Shown here in pieces: positions 53,717 through 61,609 of a stretch of 64,000 nt of DNA (within the stretch, counting starts at the first letter, position 1; the number at the start of each line of letters is the position of its first letter). Source of the DNA: Rhodobacteraceae bacterium Alg231-04. GTDB lineage: Bacteria; Pseudomonadota; Alphaproteobacteria; Rhodobacterales; Rhodobacteraceae. Location of the stretch: assembly GCA_900143635.1 (NCBI GenBank), contig FREY01000009.1, positions 62,001-126,000 of the forward strand, read 5' to 3'. The notes beneath the pieces are model-generated. The model did no database searches, was not told the origin of the DNA, and saw only the letters and a list, made by a program, of their open reading frames with translations. The position numbers were made by a program, and so were the translations under genes.

Positions 53717-54319
53717 TTAGCCCAGACGGGAAGCAACGTTTTCCCAGTTGACCAGGTTGTCGAGGAAGTTCGACAGGTAGGCCGGGCGCTTGTTGCGGAA
53801 GTCGATGTAGTAGGAGTGTTCCCACACGTCGCAGCCCAGCAGTGCGGTCTGGTTGAAGCACAGCGGGTTGACGCCGTTTTCGGTCTTGGTCACGGCCAGC
53901 GAACCGTCAGCGTTCTTCACCAGCCAGGCCCAGCCAGAACCGAACTGGCCAGCGCCAGCGGCAGAGAACTGCGACTTGAACTCGTCAACCGAACCAAAGG
54001 ATTCAACCAGAGCTTTCTCCAGCTCGGTCGGCATCGCGCTGCCATCCGGGCCCATCATCTGCCAGAACTCATTGTGGTTCCACAGCTGCGAGATGTTGTT
54101 GAAGATGCCGTTCTGGGCAACCGACGATGCGTCGTATGTGCCTTTGATGATCTCTTCCAGGGACTTGCCTTCCCACTCGGTGCCGGCGATCAGCTTGTTG
54201 CCGTTGTCGACATAAGCTTTGTGGTGCAGGTCGTGGTGGTATTCCAGGGTTTCTGCGGACATGCCCTTGGAAGCCAGCGCGTCATGTGCATAAGGAAGAT
54301 CGGGAAGTTCAAAAGCCAT
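53717..54319 (-). CDS. sodB: Fe-type superoxide dismutase
   Basis: A 200-residue Fe/Mn-family SOD that converts superoxide to hydrogen peroxide and oxygen. The metal ligands are seen as HHDLHHKAY (first His), NNISQLWNHNEFW (second His), and DVWEHSYYIDF, which supplies the Asp and the last His. AAGAGQFGSGWAWL and the Gln-containing segment near residue 70-150 fit the iron-specific group, though metal choice needs assay. It is followed by a bidirectional terminator and is divergent to the FkbM gene. Confidence 0.93.
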   Translation of the reverse strand: MAFELPDLPYAHDALASKGMSAETLEYHHDLHHKAYVDNGNKLIAGTEWEGKSLEEIIKGTYDASSVAQNGIFNNISQLWNHNEFWQMMGPDGSAMPTELEKALVESFGSVDEFKSQFSAAGAGQFGSGWAWLVKNADGSLAVTKTENGVNPLCFNQTALLGCDVWEHSYYIDFRNKRPAYLSNFLDNLVNWENVASRLG

Positions 54320-54443
54320 GGTGGCCCCCTGTCAAATAAGTTGCGTTTCCTGCGCAGATACATGCGGAACCACCGCAGGCAGGTCAAGGGCCAAGAGGAT
54401 AAAACCGCGCAAGTCATATGTGCGGAAACACAAAGGGACAGAC

Positions 54444-55214
54444 ATGTTCAGCGATGCAGCCATCCGCCTGAGGAAAATGGCCTACCGGGCCCGCGGCTAT
54501 TATGCCGGCTCCCTGAACGGTGAGGCCTTCAAACTGGACCCCTATCATTCCAAGTTCTGGCGCAAGGCCAGTGCCGGAACCTGGGAGCCGGAAACCTTTG
54601 CGGTGCTGGACGCTCATCTGGACGCGGACCACGATTATCTCGACATTGGTGCCTGGATAGGCCCCACTGTTCTGTATGGCGCGCGCAAAGCCCGTCGGGT
54701 GATGTGTTTTGAACCCGATCCTGTTGCCTTCCGCCATCTGGCCTGGAACCTTGAACTGAACCGGATGACCAATGTCTCGGCCTTTTCCGTGGCGCTCAGC
54801 GATGGGTTTGGCATTGCCCGCATGGCGTCCTTTGGCGGTGAGGCAGGCGACAGTATGACCAGCCTGCTGGCCGACGGCGACCACGGATCAGACGTGCTGA
54901 CCGTTGGCTGGGATGCCTTTGCCGCGCAGGCGGATTTGTCCCGTGTGTCGCTGGTGAAAATGGACATTGAAGGTGCGGAATTCAGCGTGTTGAAACAGCT
55001 GATCCCCTGGCTGAAAGAGCATCGCCCGGCGCTGTTCCTATCCACCCATGCGCCGTTTCTGGCCGAAGAGGACCGTGCGGTGAAAATGGCTGAGATGGCT
55101 GAGTTGCTGTCCTTCTACGGTGAGTGCCGCGAGGACGGGACGGGAACCGATGGTTTTGCGGCCCTGGCAAGCAAGCGGGCTCTCAGCGGGTTTCCGACGT
55201 TTCTTTTCACCTAA
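54444..55214 (+). CDS. FkbM-family methyltransferase
   Basis: A 256-residue SAM-dependent O-methyltransferase. The ATG at 54444 has AAAGGGACAG upstream. The SAM site is YLDIGAWIGPTVLYGA near residues 65-80, and VMCFEPDPVAFRHL follows with the acidic residue that binds the ribose. The C-terminal FkbM signature SLVKMDIEGAEFSVLKQL lies near residue 170-187. FkbM proteins methylate sugars, polyketides or surface polymers; no partner enzyme is adjacent, so the substrate is open. It is followed by a GC-rich hairpin. Confidence 0.88.
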   Translation: MFSDAAIRLRKMAYRARGYYAGSLNGEAFKLDPYHSKFWRKASAGTWEPETFAVLDAHLDADHDYLDIGAWIGPTVLYGARKARRVMCFEPDPVAFRHLAWNLELNRMTNVSAFSVALSDGFGIARMASFGGEAGDSMTSLLADGDHGSDVLTVGWDAFAAQADLSRVSLVKMDIEGAEFSVLKQLIPWLKEHRPALFLSTHAPFLAEEDRAVKMAEMAELLSFYGECREDGTGTDGFAALASKRALSGFPTFLFT

Positions 55215-55216
55215 GA

Positions 55217-55250
55217 GGCGGGCCCAGGGCCCGCCCAATAGAGTTTTAGC
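55217..55250 (+). terminator. Probable terminator after the FkbM gene
   Basis: GGCGGGCCC (55217-55225) and GGGCCCGCC (55227-55235), followed after 10 bases by GTTTTA. The stem is strong but the T run is late. Confidence 0.5.
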
Positions 55251-55650
55251 TTTTGACCACGCATTTCGCCGTACCGCGGTCGCGGTTAGCGTAGGCAGGC
55301 AGAATCATTTTCATGTGCGCCTTGTTCCGCTTAACGTCGAGGAAAACCCGGTAGTTAGCAGTAATACCCGACCCGTTTTTGGCGCCAAGGTTTTTCAACT
55401 GCCACTTCAGAACGTATTTTCCGGCGTCATCCAGTGTGGCCTCTACGGGAATAGGCTTTCCAACCGACTCGTGAATTAACCCGTCATAGGCAATAACACT
55501 GCCCTTTTCGGCATCCACCACATAGATCGCCTCAGGGGGGATCCATCCATGGGTCCCATGTTCCTTGTACTTGCAGCTATATGTGACTTCACCGGCCAAA
55601 GCCGCAGACGAAGTGATTGAAAATACAGCAGCAGCCAAAATTCTCAGCAC
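55246..55650 (-). CDS. Small secreted protein of unknown function
   Basis: A 134-residue protein. The start is a GTG at 55650, chosen because a GGAGG ribosome site lies upstream and the following residues (LRILAAAVFSITSSAALAGE) form a clean signal peptide. The mature part, about 113 residues, has two Cys (TYSCKY and TAKCVV) that likely pair across the ends. It is rich in beta-strand-like stretches (YVVDAEKGSVIAYDG, KYVLKWQLKN). I do not recognise a family. It is convergent to the FkbM gene. Its ribosome site sits in a perfect inverted repeat, described separately. Confidence 0.65.
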   Translation of the reverse strand: MLRILAAAVFSITSSAALAGEVTYSCKYKEHGTHGWIPPEAIYVVDAEKGSVIAYDGLIHESVGKPIPVEATLDDAGKYVLKWQLKNLGAKNGSGITANYRVFLDVKRNKAHMKMILPAYANRDRGTAKCVVKS

Positions 55651-55655
55651 AAAAG

Positions 55656-55683
55656 TTTCCTCCAGTTTAATTGCTGGAGGAAA
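55656..55683 (-). promoter_or_regulatory. Perfect inverted repeat that covers the ribosome binding site
   Basis: TTTCCTCCAG (55656-55665) and CTGGAGGAAA (55674-55683) are a perfect 10-base inverted repeat with an 8-base loop. In the mRNA of the 55246-55650 gene the ribosome site GGAGG is inside the 3' arm, with the anti-SD-like CCTCC in the 5' arm. Pairing would hide the ribosome site, so translation could be controlled by temperature, a ligand or a small RNA. Confidence 0.6.
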
Positions 55684-55717
55684 CACCACTATAGCGCGAT
55701 AAGGTCAAGTCAAGAAT

Positions 55718-56290
55718 TCACGCCTTGTAAATACCAACCGCCGATTGCGGGTGTGCCGATGCGCTCAGCAATTTAAACACGTATTCCCCAACCGAGCGGA
55801 AGCAGACAACGGTAAAGGTGCCCTCGCCGTTCAGCCAGAAAGCCCCTGCCACCTGCGCCATGCGGCTGCGGCGGAAATCGCCCGGCTGGAAAGCCTCAGC
55901 CGACAGATCAACCGGGGCCACCTTGGCCAGTGTCTCGCGTGCGCCATCACCAGAGATGCGAAACACAGCCCGCGCATCCGATGCATTGACCGCCAGCGCG
56001 TGCTCGCCCTTCAGGGCCTCGTTCAAGGCCGCAAGCCGGGCTTCGACCTCTGCATAAGGCACCATCAAAAGAAGCTCATCCGTGGACATCCACGCGGCGG
56101 CACCCTCGGTGCCTTCTGCGATGCGGCCCACCTCTGGCAGGGCGGCTCCGGTAATGGAGTTCACCGCCGCTGCAAACCCTGCCGAGGCGAAATCACCGCG
56201 CAGGGTGATCATGCCGCAGAGGCCCGCCTCTTCGACCGATGCAATCCCGTCAAAGCGGGCGCCGTTCAGTGCGCTTACCGGATCAGACAT
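55718..56290 (-). CDS. soxG: Sarcosine oxidase gamma subunit
   Basis: SoxG (190 residues) is the small subunit of heterotetrameric sarcosine oxidase. It begins MSDPVSALNGARFDGIASV after GGGGAGAAG and overlaps the soxA stop by 8 bases. The middle WMSTDELLLMVPYAEV and NASDARAVFRISGDGARETL and the end VCFRSVGEYVFKLLSASA match the GcvT-like SoxG fold. It is the last gene of soxB-D-A-G. Confidence 0.93.
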   Translation of the reverse strand: MSDPVSALNGARFDGIASVEEAGLCGMITLRGDFASAGFAAAVNSITGAALPEVGRIAEGTEGAAAWMSTDELLLMVPYAEVEARLAALNEALKGEHALAVNASDARAVFRISGDGARETLAKVAPVDLSAEAFQPGDFRRSRMAQVAGAFWLNGEGTFTVVCFRSVGEYVFKLLSASAHPQSAVGIYKA

Positions 56291-59200
56291 TCTGCTTCTC
56301 CCCATCCTTGTCGTAAAAGACCGGATCAACGATCTTGGCCTCATAGGTTTTGCCGTCAGTGCCGGGGAAGGTGATCACCTCTCCCATGCGGTCGGGACCG
56401 TGTTTGACCAGCCCCATCGCAATGCCGCGATCAAGGGTGGCTGAGAAGTAGGTCGAGGTCACCCGCCCGATCACATTCTTCTGACCGTTGGCATTGATGC
56501 CCTCACCCAGTGCATAGGCACCATCGGGCAGAACCGAGCCATCGACAGTTTCCAGACCCACCAGTTTCCAGCGGTCGGGATCCGCCATATGGCTGCGCAG
56601 ATGCGCCCGTTTGCCGAGGTAGTCTTCTTTCTTCTTGGACAGCGCCCATTGCAGGTTGAGATCCTGCGGGATCACGGTTCCGTCGGTCTCGTCCCCGATC
56701 ATGATAAAGCCTTTTTCGGCCCGTAGAATGTGCAGCGTTTCGGTGCCGTAAGGCATCACGCCGAACTCTTTGCCCGCCTCCATAATCGCGTTCCAGAAGG
56801 CGAGGCCCTGCGAGGCGGGAACCGCGATCTCGTAGCTGAGTTCGCCAGAGAAAGAGATCCGGTAGGCGCGCGCGTCATAGCCGCCGATCTTGCCGTCACG
56901 CCATTCCATGAAGGGCAGCGCCTCTTTCGACAGATCCATGCCACCGCCAGCGGCAGTGTTCAGCTTTTCCAGCACCTTGCGGGCGTTGGGGCCAACCACG
57001 GCGATCTGGGCGAACTGCTCGGTCACATTGGCGACATAGACTTTCCAGTCCCACCATTCGGTCTGCAGCCACTCTTCCATATGGCCGTGGATACTCTCGG
57101 CACCGCCGGTGGTGGTGTGGCACAGCCAGGTGTCTTCGTCGATGCGGGCGACAACGCCGTCATCCATCAGGAAGCCGTTTTCCGAACACATCAGACCATA
57201 GCGGCATTTGCCGATCTTCAGCGTCGACATCATGTTCGTGTACATCATGTCGAGGAACCTGCCGGCATCCGGGCCTTTGACGACCAGTTTACCCAAGGTG
57301 GAAGCATCCAGCAGGCCGAGGTTCTCGCGGGTGTTCTTTACCTCGCGGTTGACCGCGTCATGCACGCTTTCGCCCTTGTTCACATATGCGAAGGGGCGGC
57401 GCCAGTGGCCAACCGGTTCCCAGTCCGCACCGTTGGTATCATTCCATTCGTACATCGGTGTTTTGCGCACCGGCTGGAAGATGTCACCGCGCGCTTCGCC
57501 GCCGATCACACCCATGGAAATCGGATGGTAAGGCGGGCGGAAGGTGGTGGTGCCCACTTGCGGAATTTCCGAATTCAGACTGTCAGCAAGGATCGCCAGA
57601 CCGTTGATATTGCTGAGCTTCCCCTGATCCGTCGCCATGCCAAGCGTGGTGTAACGCTTGGTGTGTTCGACACTCTCATAGCCTTCGCGGGCCGCCAGCT
57701 GCACATCCGACACTTTGACGTCGTTCTGATAGTCCAGCCAGGACTTCATCCGCAGTCCAATGTCAGCCTGTGCGGGCATCAGCCAGACAGCCTCCATCGG
57801 CGCTTCAACACTGTCCACACCAGCCGCAGCTGCCACGGTTTTTGCCGGGAAGCCTGCGTCCTCAGCCGCTTTGGAGCCCGCCGCGGAGGCGTTGACCAGC
57901 ACAGGCCCCAGAGCCATTTCACCATCAGCAGAGCCTGCCGCTACCACAAACCCCTTGCCGTTGTCGCCAAGCGGCGGACGTGCGGCATCGGGACGGAAAT
58001 GCGCCTGCGCGTCATCCCAGTTCAGCTTGCCGCCGCAATGGGACCACAGGTGCACAACCGGCGACCAGCCGCCGGACATGGCAACTGCATCGGCCTCGAT
58101 CTCTTCCTGTGCGCCACCGGTTCCGTTCTGGGCACAGATCGCGACTTTCTTCACACGCTTGCCGCCGCTGACCTTGGCGATGGCACGGCCGCATTCGACG
58201 CGGATGCCCTTTTGGCGGGCTTCCTCCATCAAATCACCGCCACCGTTGTTGCGCGCGTCCAGAATGCGGACCACGTCGCAGCCAGCCTCATGCAGCACCA
58301 ACGCGGTGCGGTAGGCATCATCATTGTTGGTTGCGACAACTACCTTGCGGCCCGGAGTCACACCCCAGTTCACCACGTAGTCGCGCATCGAGGCCGCCAG
58401 CATCACGCCGGGCACATCGTTGCCAGCAAAGGACAGCGGGCGTTCAATCGCACCGGTTGCGGTGACGATCTGTTTGGCACGGATGCGCCATAGACGGTGG
58501 CGTGGGCCACCCTGCCCCGGCGCGTGATCGGTCAGGCGCTCATACCCCAGCACATAGCCGTGGTCATAAACACCCGAGGCCATGCAGCGGTCGCGCAGCG
58601 TGACGTTGTCCATTGCCGCCAGTTCGGCGCGGGTCTTCTCGATCCAAGCCTCTGGTGCTTCACCGTCGATGGTGCCGCCATCAACCGGCGCGCGGCCACC
58701 CCAATAGGCGTTCTGCTCCAGCACCAGAACCTTGGCGCCCGAGGCTGCGGCAGCTTTGGCCGCCTGCAGACCAGCGACACCGCCGCCGACCACGACTACG
58801 TCTGCAAAGAAGTAGAAATGCTCGTAGGTGTCGGCGTCCTTGGTTTCCTTGTCCGGCGCTTTGCCCAGTCCGGCCGAGGCGCGGATGATCGGCTCGTACA
58901 CATGTTTCCACGCGGCGCGCGGGTACATGAACATCTTGTAGTAGAAGCCCGCCGTCAGAAAACGGCCCAGCTTGTTGTTGATCGCCAGCACGTCGAACTC
59001 GAGGTTCGGCCAGTGGTTCTGCGACTTGGCGCTCAGACCCGAGAACAGCTCGGTTGTGGTGGCGCGCTGGTTGGGTTCATAGCGATCCCCACTGCCCAGC
59101 TGCATCAGCGCGTTCGGCTCTTCCGAGCCCGCAGCCACCAGCCCGCGCGGGCGGTGGTACTTGAACGAGCGGCCGACCATCATCTGGTCGTTGGCCAGCA

Positions 59201-59315
59201 GCGCCGAGGCGAGCGTATCGCCGGCATAGCCGGTCATCCGCTTGCCGTTGAAGGTGAATTCGATCTGTTTGTTGCGGTCGATCAGCCGGCCCTGTTTGGC
59301 AAGACGCGTGCTCAT
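56283..59315 (-). CDS. soxA: Sarcosine oxidase alpha subunit
   Basis: SoxA (1010 residues) carries an NAD site and channels formaldehyde to tetrahydrofolate. N-terminal residues about 15-110 form a ferredoxin-like domain without cluster cysteines. A Rossmann FAD/NAD oxidoreductase domain follows, with VVVGGGVAGLQAAKAAAASG near residue 175. The C-terminal half (residues about 600-1000) is a GcvT-like folate domain with HTTTGGAESIHGHMEEWLQ and RAEKGFIMIGDETDGT. AAAGG lies 8 bases before the ATG. The long hairpin element between soxD and soxA lies just upstream. Confidence 0.96.
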   Translation of the reverse strand: MSTRLAKQGRLIDRNKQIEFTFNGKRMTGYAGDTLASALLANDQMMVGRSFKYHRPRGLVAAGSEEPNALMQLGSGDRYEPNQRATTTELFSGLSAKSQNHWPNLEFDVLAINNKLGRFLTAGFYYKMFMYPRAAWKHVYEPIIRASAGLGKAPDKETKDADTYEHFYFFADVVVVGGGVAGLQAAKAAAASGAKVLVLEQNAYWGGRAPVDGGTIDGEAPEAWIEKTRAELAAMDNVTLRDRCMASGVYDHGYVLGYERLTDHAPGQGGPRHRLWRIRAKQIVTATGAIERPLSFAGNDVPGVMLAASMRDYVVNWGVTPGRKVVVATNNDDAYRTALVLHEAGCDVVRILDARNNGGGDLMEEARQKGIRVECGRAIAKVSGGKRVKKVAICAQNGTGGAQEEIEADAVAMSGGWSPVVHLWSHCGGKLNWDDAQAHFRPDAARPPLGDNGKGFVVAAGSADGEMALGPVLVNASAAGSKAAEDAGFPAKTVAAAAGVDSVEAPMEAVWLMPAQADIGLRMKSWLDYQNDVKVSDVQLAAREGYESVEHTKRYTTLGMATDQGKLSNINGLAILADSLNSEIPQVGTTTFRPPYHPISMGVIGGEARGDIFQPVRKTPMYEWNDTNGADWEPVGHWRRPFAYVNKGESVHDAVNREVKNTRENLGLLDASTLGKLVVKGPDAGRFLDMMYTNMMSTLKIGKCRYGLMCSENGFLMDDGVVARIDEDTWLCHTTTGGAESIHGHMEEWLQTEWWDWKVYVANVTEQFAQIAVVGPNARKVLEKLNTAAGGGMDLSKEALPFMEWRDGKIGGYDARAYRISFSGELSYEIAVPASQGLAFWNAIMEAGKEFGVMPYGTETLHILRAEKGFIMIGDETDGTVIPQDLNLQWALSKKKEDYLGKRAHLRSHMADPDRWKLVGLETVDGSVLPDGAYALGEGINANGQKNVIGRVTSTYFSATLDRGIAMGLVKHGPDRMGEVITFPGTDGKTYEAKIVDPVFYDKDGEKQNV

Positions 59316-59370
59316 GGTGCGGACCTTTCACAGAAAAAGGCAGAGGTGTTCAGTTGGCGTATCACGGTGA

Positions 59371-59447
59371 GGGCAGTGCCTGACCGCGGGTGGGAGCGTA
59401 GCGCCCGCCCGTGGGGGCGGTCAGGCGCTGCCCGGCGTGCCGCCGGG
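59371..59447. repeat. Nested palindromic element between soxD and soxA
   Basis: GGGCAGTGCCTGACCG (59371-59386) pairs with CGGTCAGGCGCTGCCC (59418-59433) with one mismatch. Inside it lies a second stem CGGG-TGGG / CCCG-CCCG (59387-59411), and a third hairpin CCCGGC / GCCGGG (59431-59447) overlaps its end. The whole 77-base element has the build of a REP-like intercistronic repeat and may cause unequal expression of soxD and soxA. Confidence 0.7.
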
Positions 59448-59472
59448 CGGTGCAACTGGCAAAGGCAGGGGG

Positions 59473-59802
59473 TCATTTCAAATCCCGCCATGTCCAGCCG
59501 GGCCGTTTGGCGGTGATCGCATCGCGGATCTCCTGCGGCGGCTCGAAGGTTTGTGCGGAATAGGTGCCAAAGACTTCCAGCGTCATGGTGCAGCGGGCGG
59601 CGTGGAACCATTTGCCGCAACCATTGGCATGGCGCCAGCGTTCAAAATGCACGCCCTTGGGGTTTTCGCGCATGAACAGGTAGTCGTGAAACTCACCATC
59701 TGTTGATCCGGGACCAAAGCGCTTCAGATGCGCCTCGCCGCCGGCGTGCAGTTCGGTTTCTTCGGCTTTGACGCCGCAGTAGGGGCATTCAAGGATCAGC
59801 AT
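59473..59802 (-). CDS. soxD: Sarcosine oxidase delta subunit
   Basis: SoxD (109 residues) is the zinc-binding small subunit. It starts MLILECPYCGVKAEETEL, with Cys6 and Cys9 of the zinc site, and later has HANGCGKWFHAARC, giving the remaining Cys/His ligands. The motif GEFHDYLFMRENPKG is family-typical. The ATG at 59802 sits 4 bases after the TfoX-like stop; soxA starts 157 bases downstream, after the nested palindrome. Confidence 0.95.
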   Translation of the reverse strand: MLILECPYCGVKAEETELHAGGEAHLKRFGPGSTDGEFHDYLFMRENPKGVHFERWRHANGCGKWFHAARCTMTLEVFGTYSAQTFEPPQEIRDAITAKRPGWTWRDLK

Positions 59803-59806
59803 GTTT

Positions 59807-60136
59807 TCATCCTTTGGGCGGCAGGCTGGCGGCATTGGCCAGCGACAATTCAATCAGTTTGATGCGCAATGCATCGTCTTCAAAGGTGGCATCATCCACT
59901 TCCACCATGCCGCCCATCGGGCGACCGGTGAAAGACAGTGGCTGCGCGCCCAGTTCCAGGGCTTCGGCTTCACGCGCCTTGCCGGGGCGGAACATCGCCC
60001 CGCCCTTGTGGACGCCGCAGACCATATGGCCGTGCAGCAGAAAGCAGAGCCCGCCGAACATCTTCTTTTCCGACAGTCCCGGCTCCACGCCCAGATCGGC
60101 GCGCATGACCTCGGCCATGTCTTCGGAATAGGCCAT
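59807..60136 (-). CDS. TfoX/Sxy N-terminal domain protein
   Basis: A 109-residue protein that matches the N-terminal domain of TfoX/Sxy: LSEKKMFGGLCFLLHGHMVCGV near residues 21-42 is the family core, followed by DDALRIKLIEL at the end. TfoX in gamma-proteobacteria activates natural competence, but short single-domain members are widespread and their role is unknown. GGGAGG precedes the start. It is inserted between soxB and soxD (4 bases before soxD), so it is transcribed with sarcosine oxidase. Confidence 0.88.
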   Translation of the reverse strand: MAYSEDMAEVMRADLGVEPGLSEKKMFGGLCFLLHGHMVCGVHKGGAMFRPGKAREAEALELGAQPLSFTGRPMGGMVEVDDATFEDDALRIKLIELSLANAASLPPKG

Positions 60137-60173
60137 CAGAAGCCTCCCTCAGATATGCGGCCAGGCAGTTTCA

Positions 60174-61418
60174 TCAGTGCGCCACCCCGGCGGCGACGCT
60201 TTCGTCGATGAACTTGCCTTCCTGGAAACGGTTGATCGAGAATTCCTCGGTCAGCGGCGAATGCCCCGTCGCCATCAGCTCGGCCATCGCCCAGCCGGAA
60301 CCGGGGATCGATTTGAAGCCACCGGTGCCCCAGCCGCAGTTGACGAAGGTGTTGCCAACCGGCGTTTTGGAGATGATCGGCGAGCGGTCGCCGGTCACAT
60401 CCACAATGCCGCCCCACTGGCGCAGCATTTTCAGGCGCGACACCATTGGGAAGGTCTCGTTCAGGGCGCGGACGGTCTCCTCGATATGGTGGAAAGACCC
60501 GCGCTGGGTGTAGTTATTGAATCCGTCGGTGCCGCCGCCGATGACCATCTCACCTTTGTCGGACTGTGACATATAGCCGTGCACGGTGTTGGCCATCACC
60601 ACCACATCCATGCAGGGTTTGATCGGCTCGGAGACCATGGCCTGCAGCGCCACCGATTCCATCGGCAGACGGAAACCTGCCTGATCGGCCAGAACGGAGG
60701 CATTGCCCGCCACAACCATGCCCAGCTTGTCGCAATCAATCGGGCCCTTGGTGGTGTCGACACCGGCCACGCGGCCATTGACGACGCGCACGCCCTGCAC
60801 TTCGCACTGCTGAATGATATCCATGCCCATGTCGGAACAGGCCCGTGCATAGCCCCAGGCCACCGCATCGTGGCGCGCGGTACCGCCGCGTTCCTGCCAG
60901 AGCGCACCCAGAACCGGATAGCGCGGCCCGTGCAGATTGATGATCGGCACGATCTCTTTCACCCGTTCGGGGCTGACAAATTCAGTCTCCACCCCCTGCA
61001 GCGCATTGGCATGTGCGGTGCGCTTGTAGCCACGGATTTCGTGCTGGGTCTGGGCCAGCATCAAAACACCGCGCGGTGAAAACATGACGTTATAGTTCAG
61101 GTCCTGGCTCATCGTCTCGTAAAGGCTGCGGGCCTTCTCGTAGATCGCGGCAGAGGGATCCTGCAGATAGTTCGAGCGGATGATGGTGGTGTTACGACCG
61201 GTGTTGCCGCCGCCCAGCCAGCCCTTTTCGATGATGGCAACATTGGTGATGCCAAAGTTCTTGCCAAGGTAATAGGCCGTGGCCAGACCGTGGCCCCCCG
61301 CCCCGACGATGATCACATCGTAATGGCGCTTGGGCTCAGGTGAGCGCCAGGCGCGCTCCCATCCGGTGTGATAGCGCAGGGCCTCCCGCGCGACGGCAAA
61401 AACAGAATAGCGTTTCAT
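60174..61418 (-). CDS. soxB: Sarcosine oxidase beta subunit
   Basis: SoxB (414 residues) is the covalent-flavin subunit where sarcosine is demethylated to glycine. It has the Rossmann FAD motif VIIVGAGGHGLATAYYLG near residues 35-52 and GWLGGGNTGRNTTIIRSNYL, which includes the covalent flavin His/Asn region of the DAO family. QWGGIVDVTGDRSPIISKTPVG near residue 335 and NCGWGTGGFKSIPGSGWAMAE near the end complete the fold. First gene of the sox unit; the promoter should lie in the 191-base spacer shared with ccmI. Confidence 0.96.
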   Translation of the reverse strand: MKRYSVFAVAREALRYHTGWERAWRSPEPKRHYDVIIVGAGGHGLATAYYLGKNFGITNVAIIEKGWLGGGNTGRNTTIIRSNYLQDPSAAIYEKARSLYETMSQDLNYNVMFSPRGVLMLAQTQHEIRGYKRTAHANALQGVETEFVSPERVKEIVPIINLHGPRYPVLGALWQERGGTARHDAVAWGYARACSDMGMDIIQQCEVQGVRVVNGRVAGVDTTKGPIDCDKLGMVVAGNASVLADQAGFRLPMESVALQAMVSEPIKPCMDVVVMANTVHGYMSQSDKGEMVIGGGTDGFNNYTQRGSFHHIEETVRALNETFPMVSRLKMLRQWGGIVDVTGDRSPIISKTPVGNTFVNCGWGTGGFKSIPGSGWAMAELMATGHSPLTEEFSINRFQEGKFIDESVAAGVAH

Positions 61419-61609
61419 GGGCGAATCCGATCGGTTCGTGGTCAGCCAAGATATGCCTCAAGCATAGCGCAGAACCGGGACGTAATTCGTCGCATTTATC
61501 CACCTTTACGACATCGGTGCGGCGGGATTTCGCAGATGCATTGCTGACAATGCCCTTTTTTCTGCCGACCGCACAGGATAGACGGGGGCAACTGCATCGC
61601 GGAGTGCCC

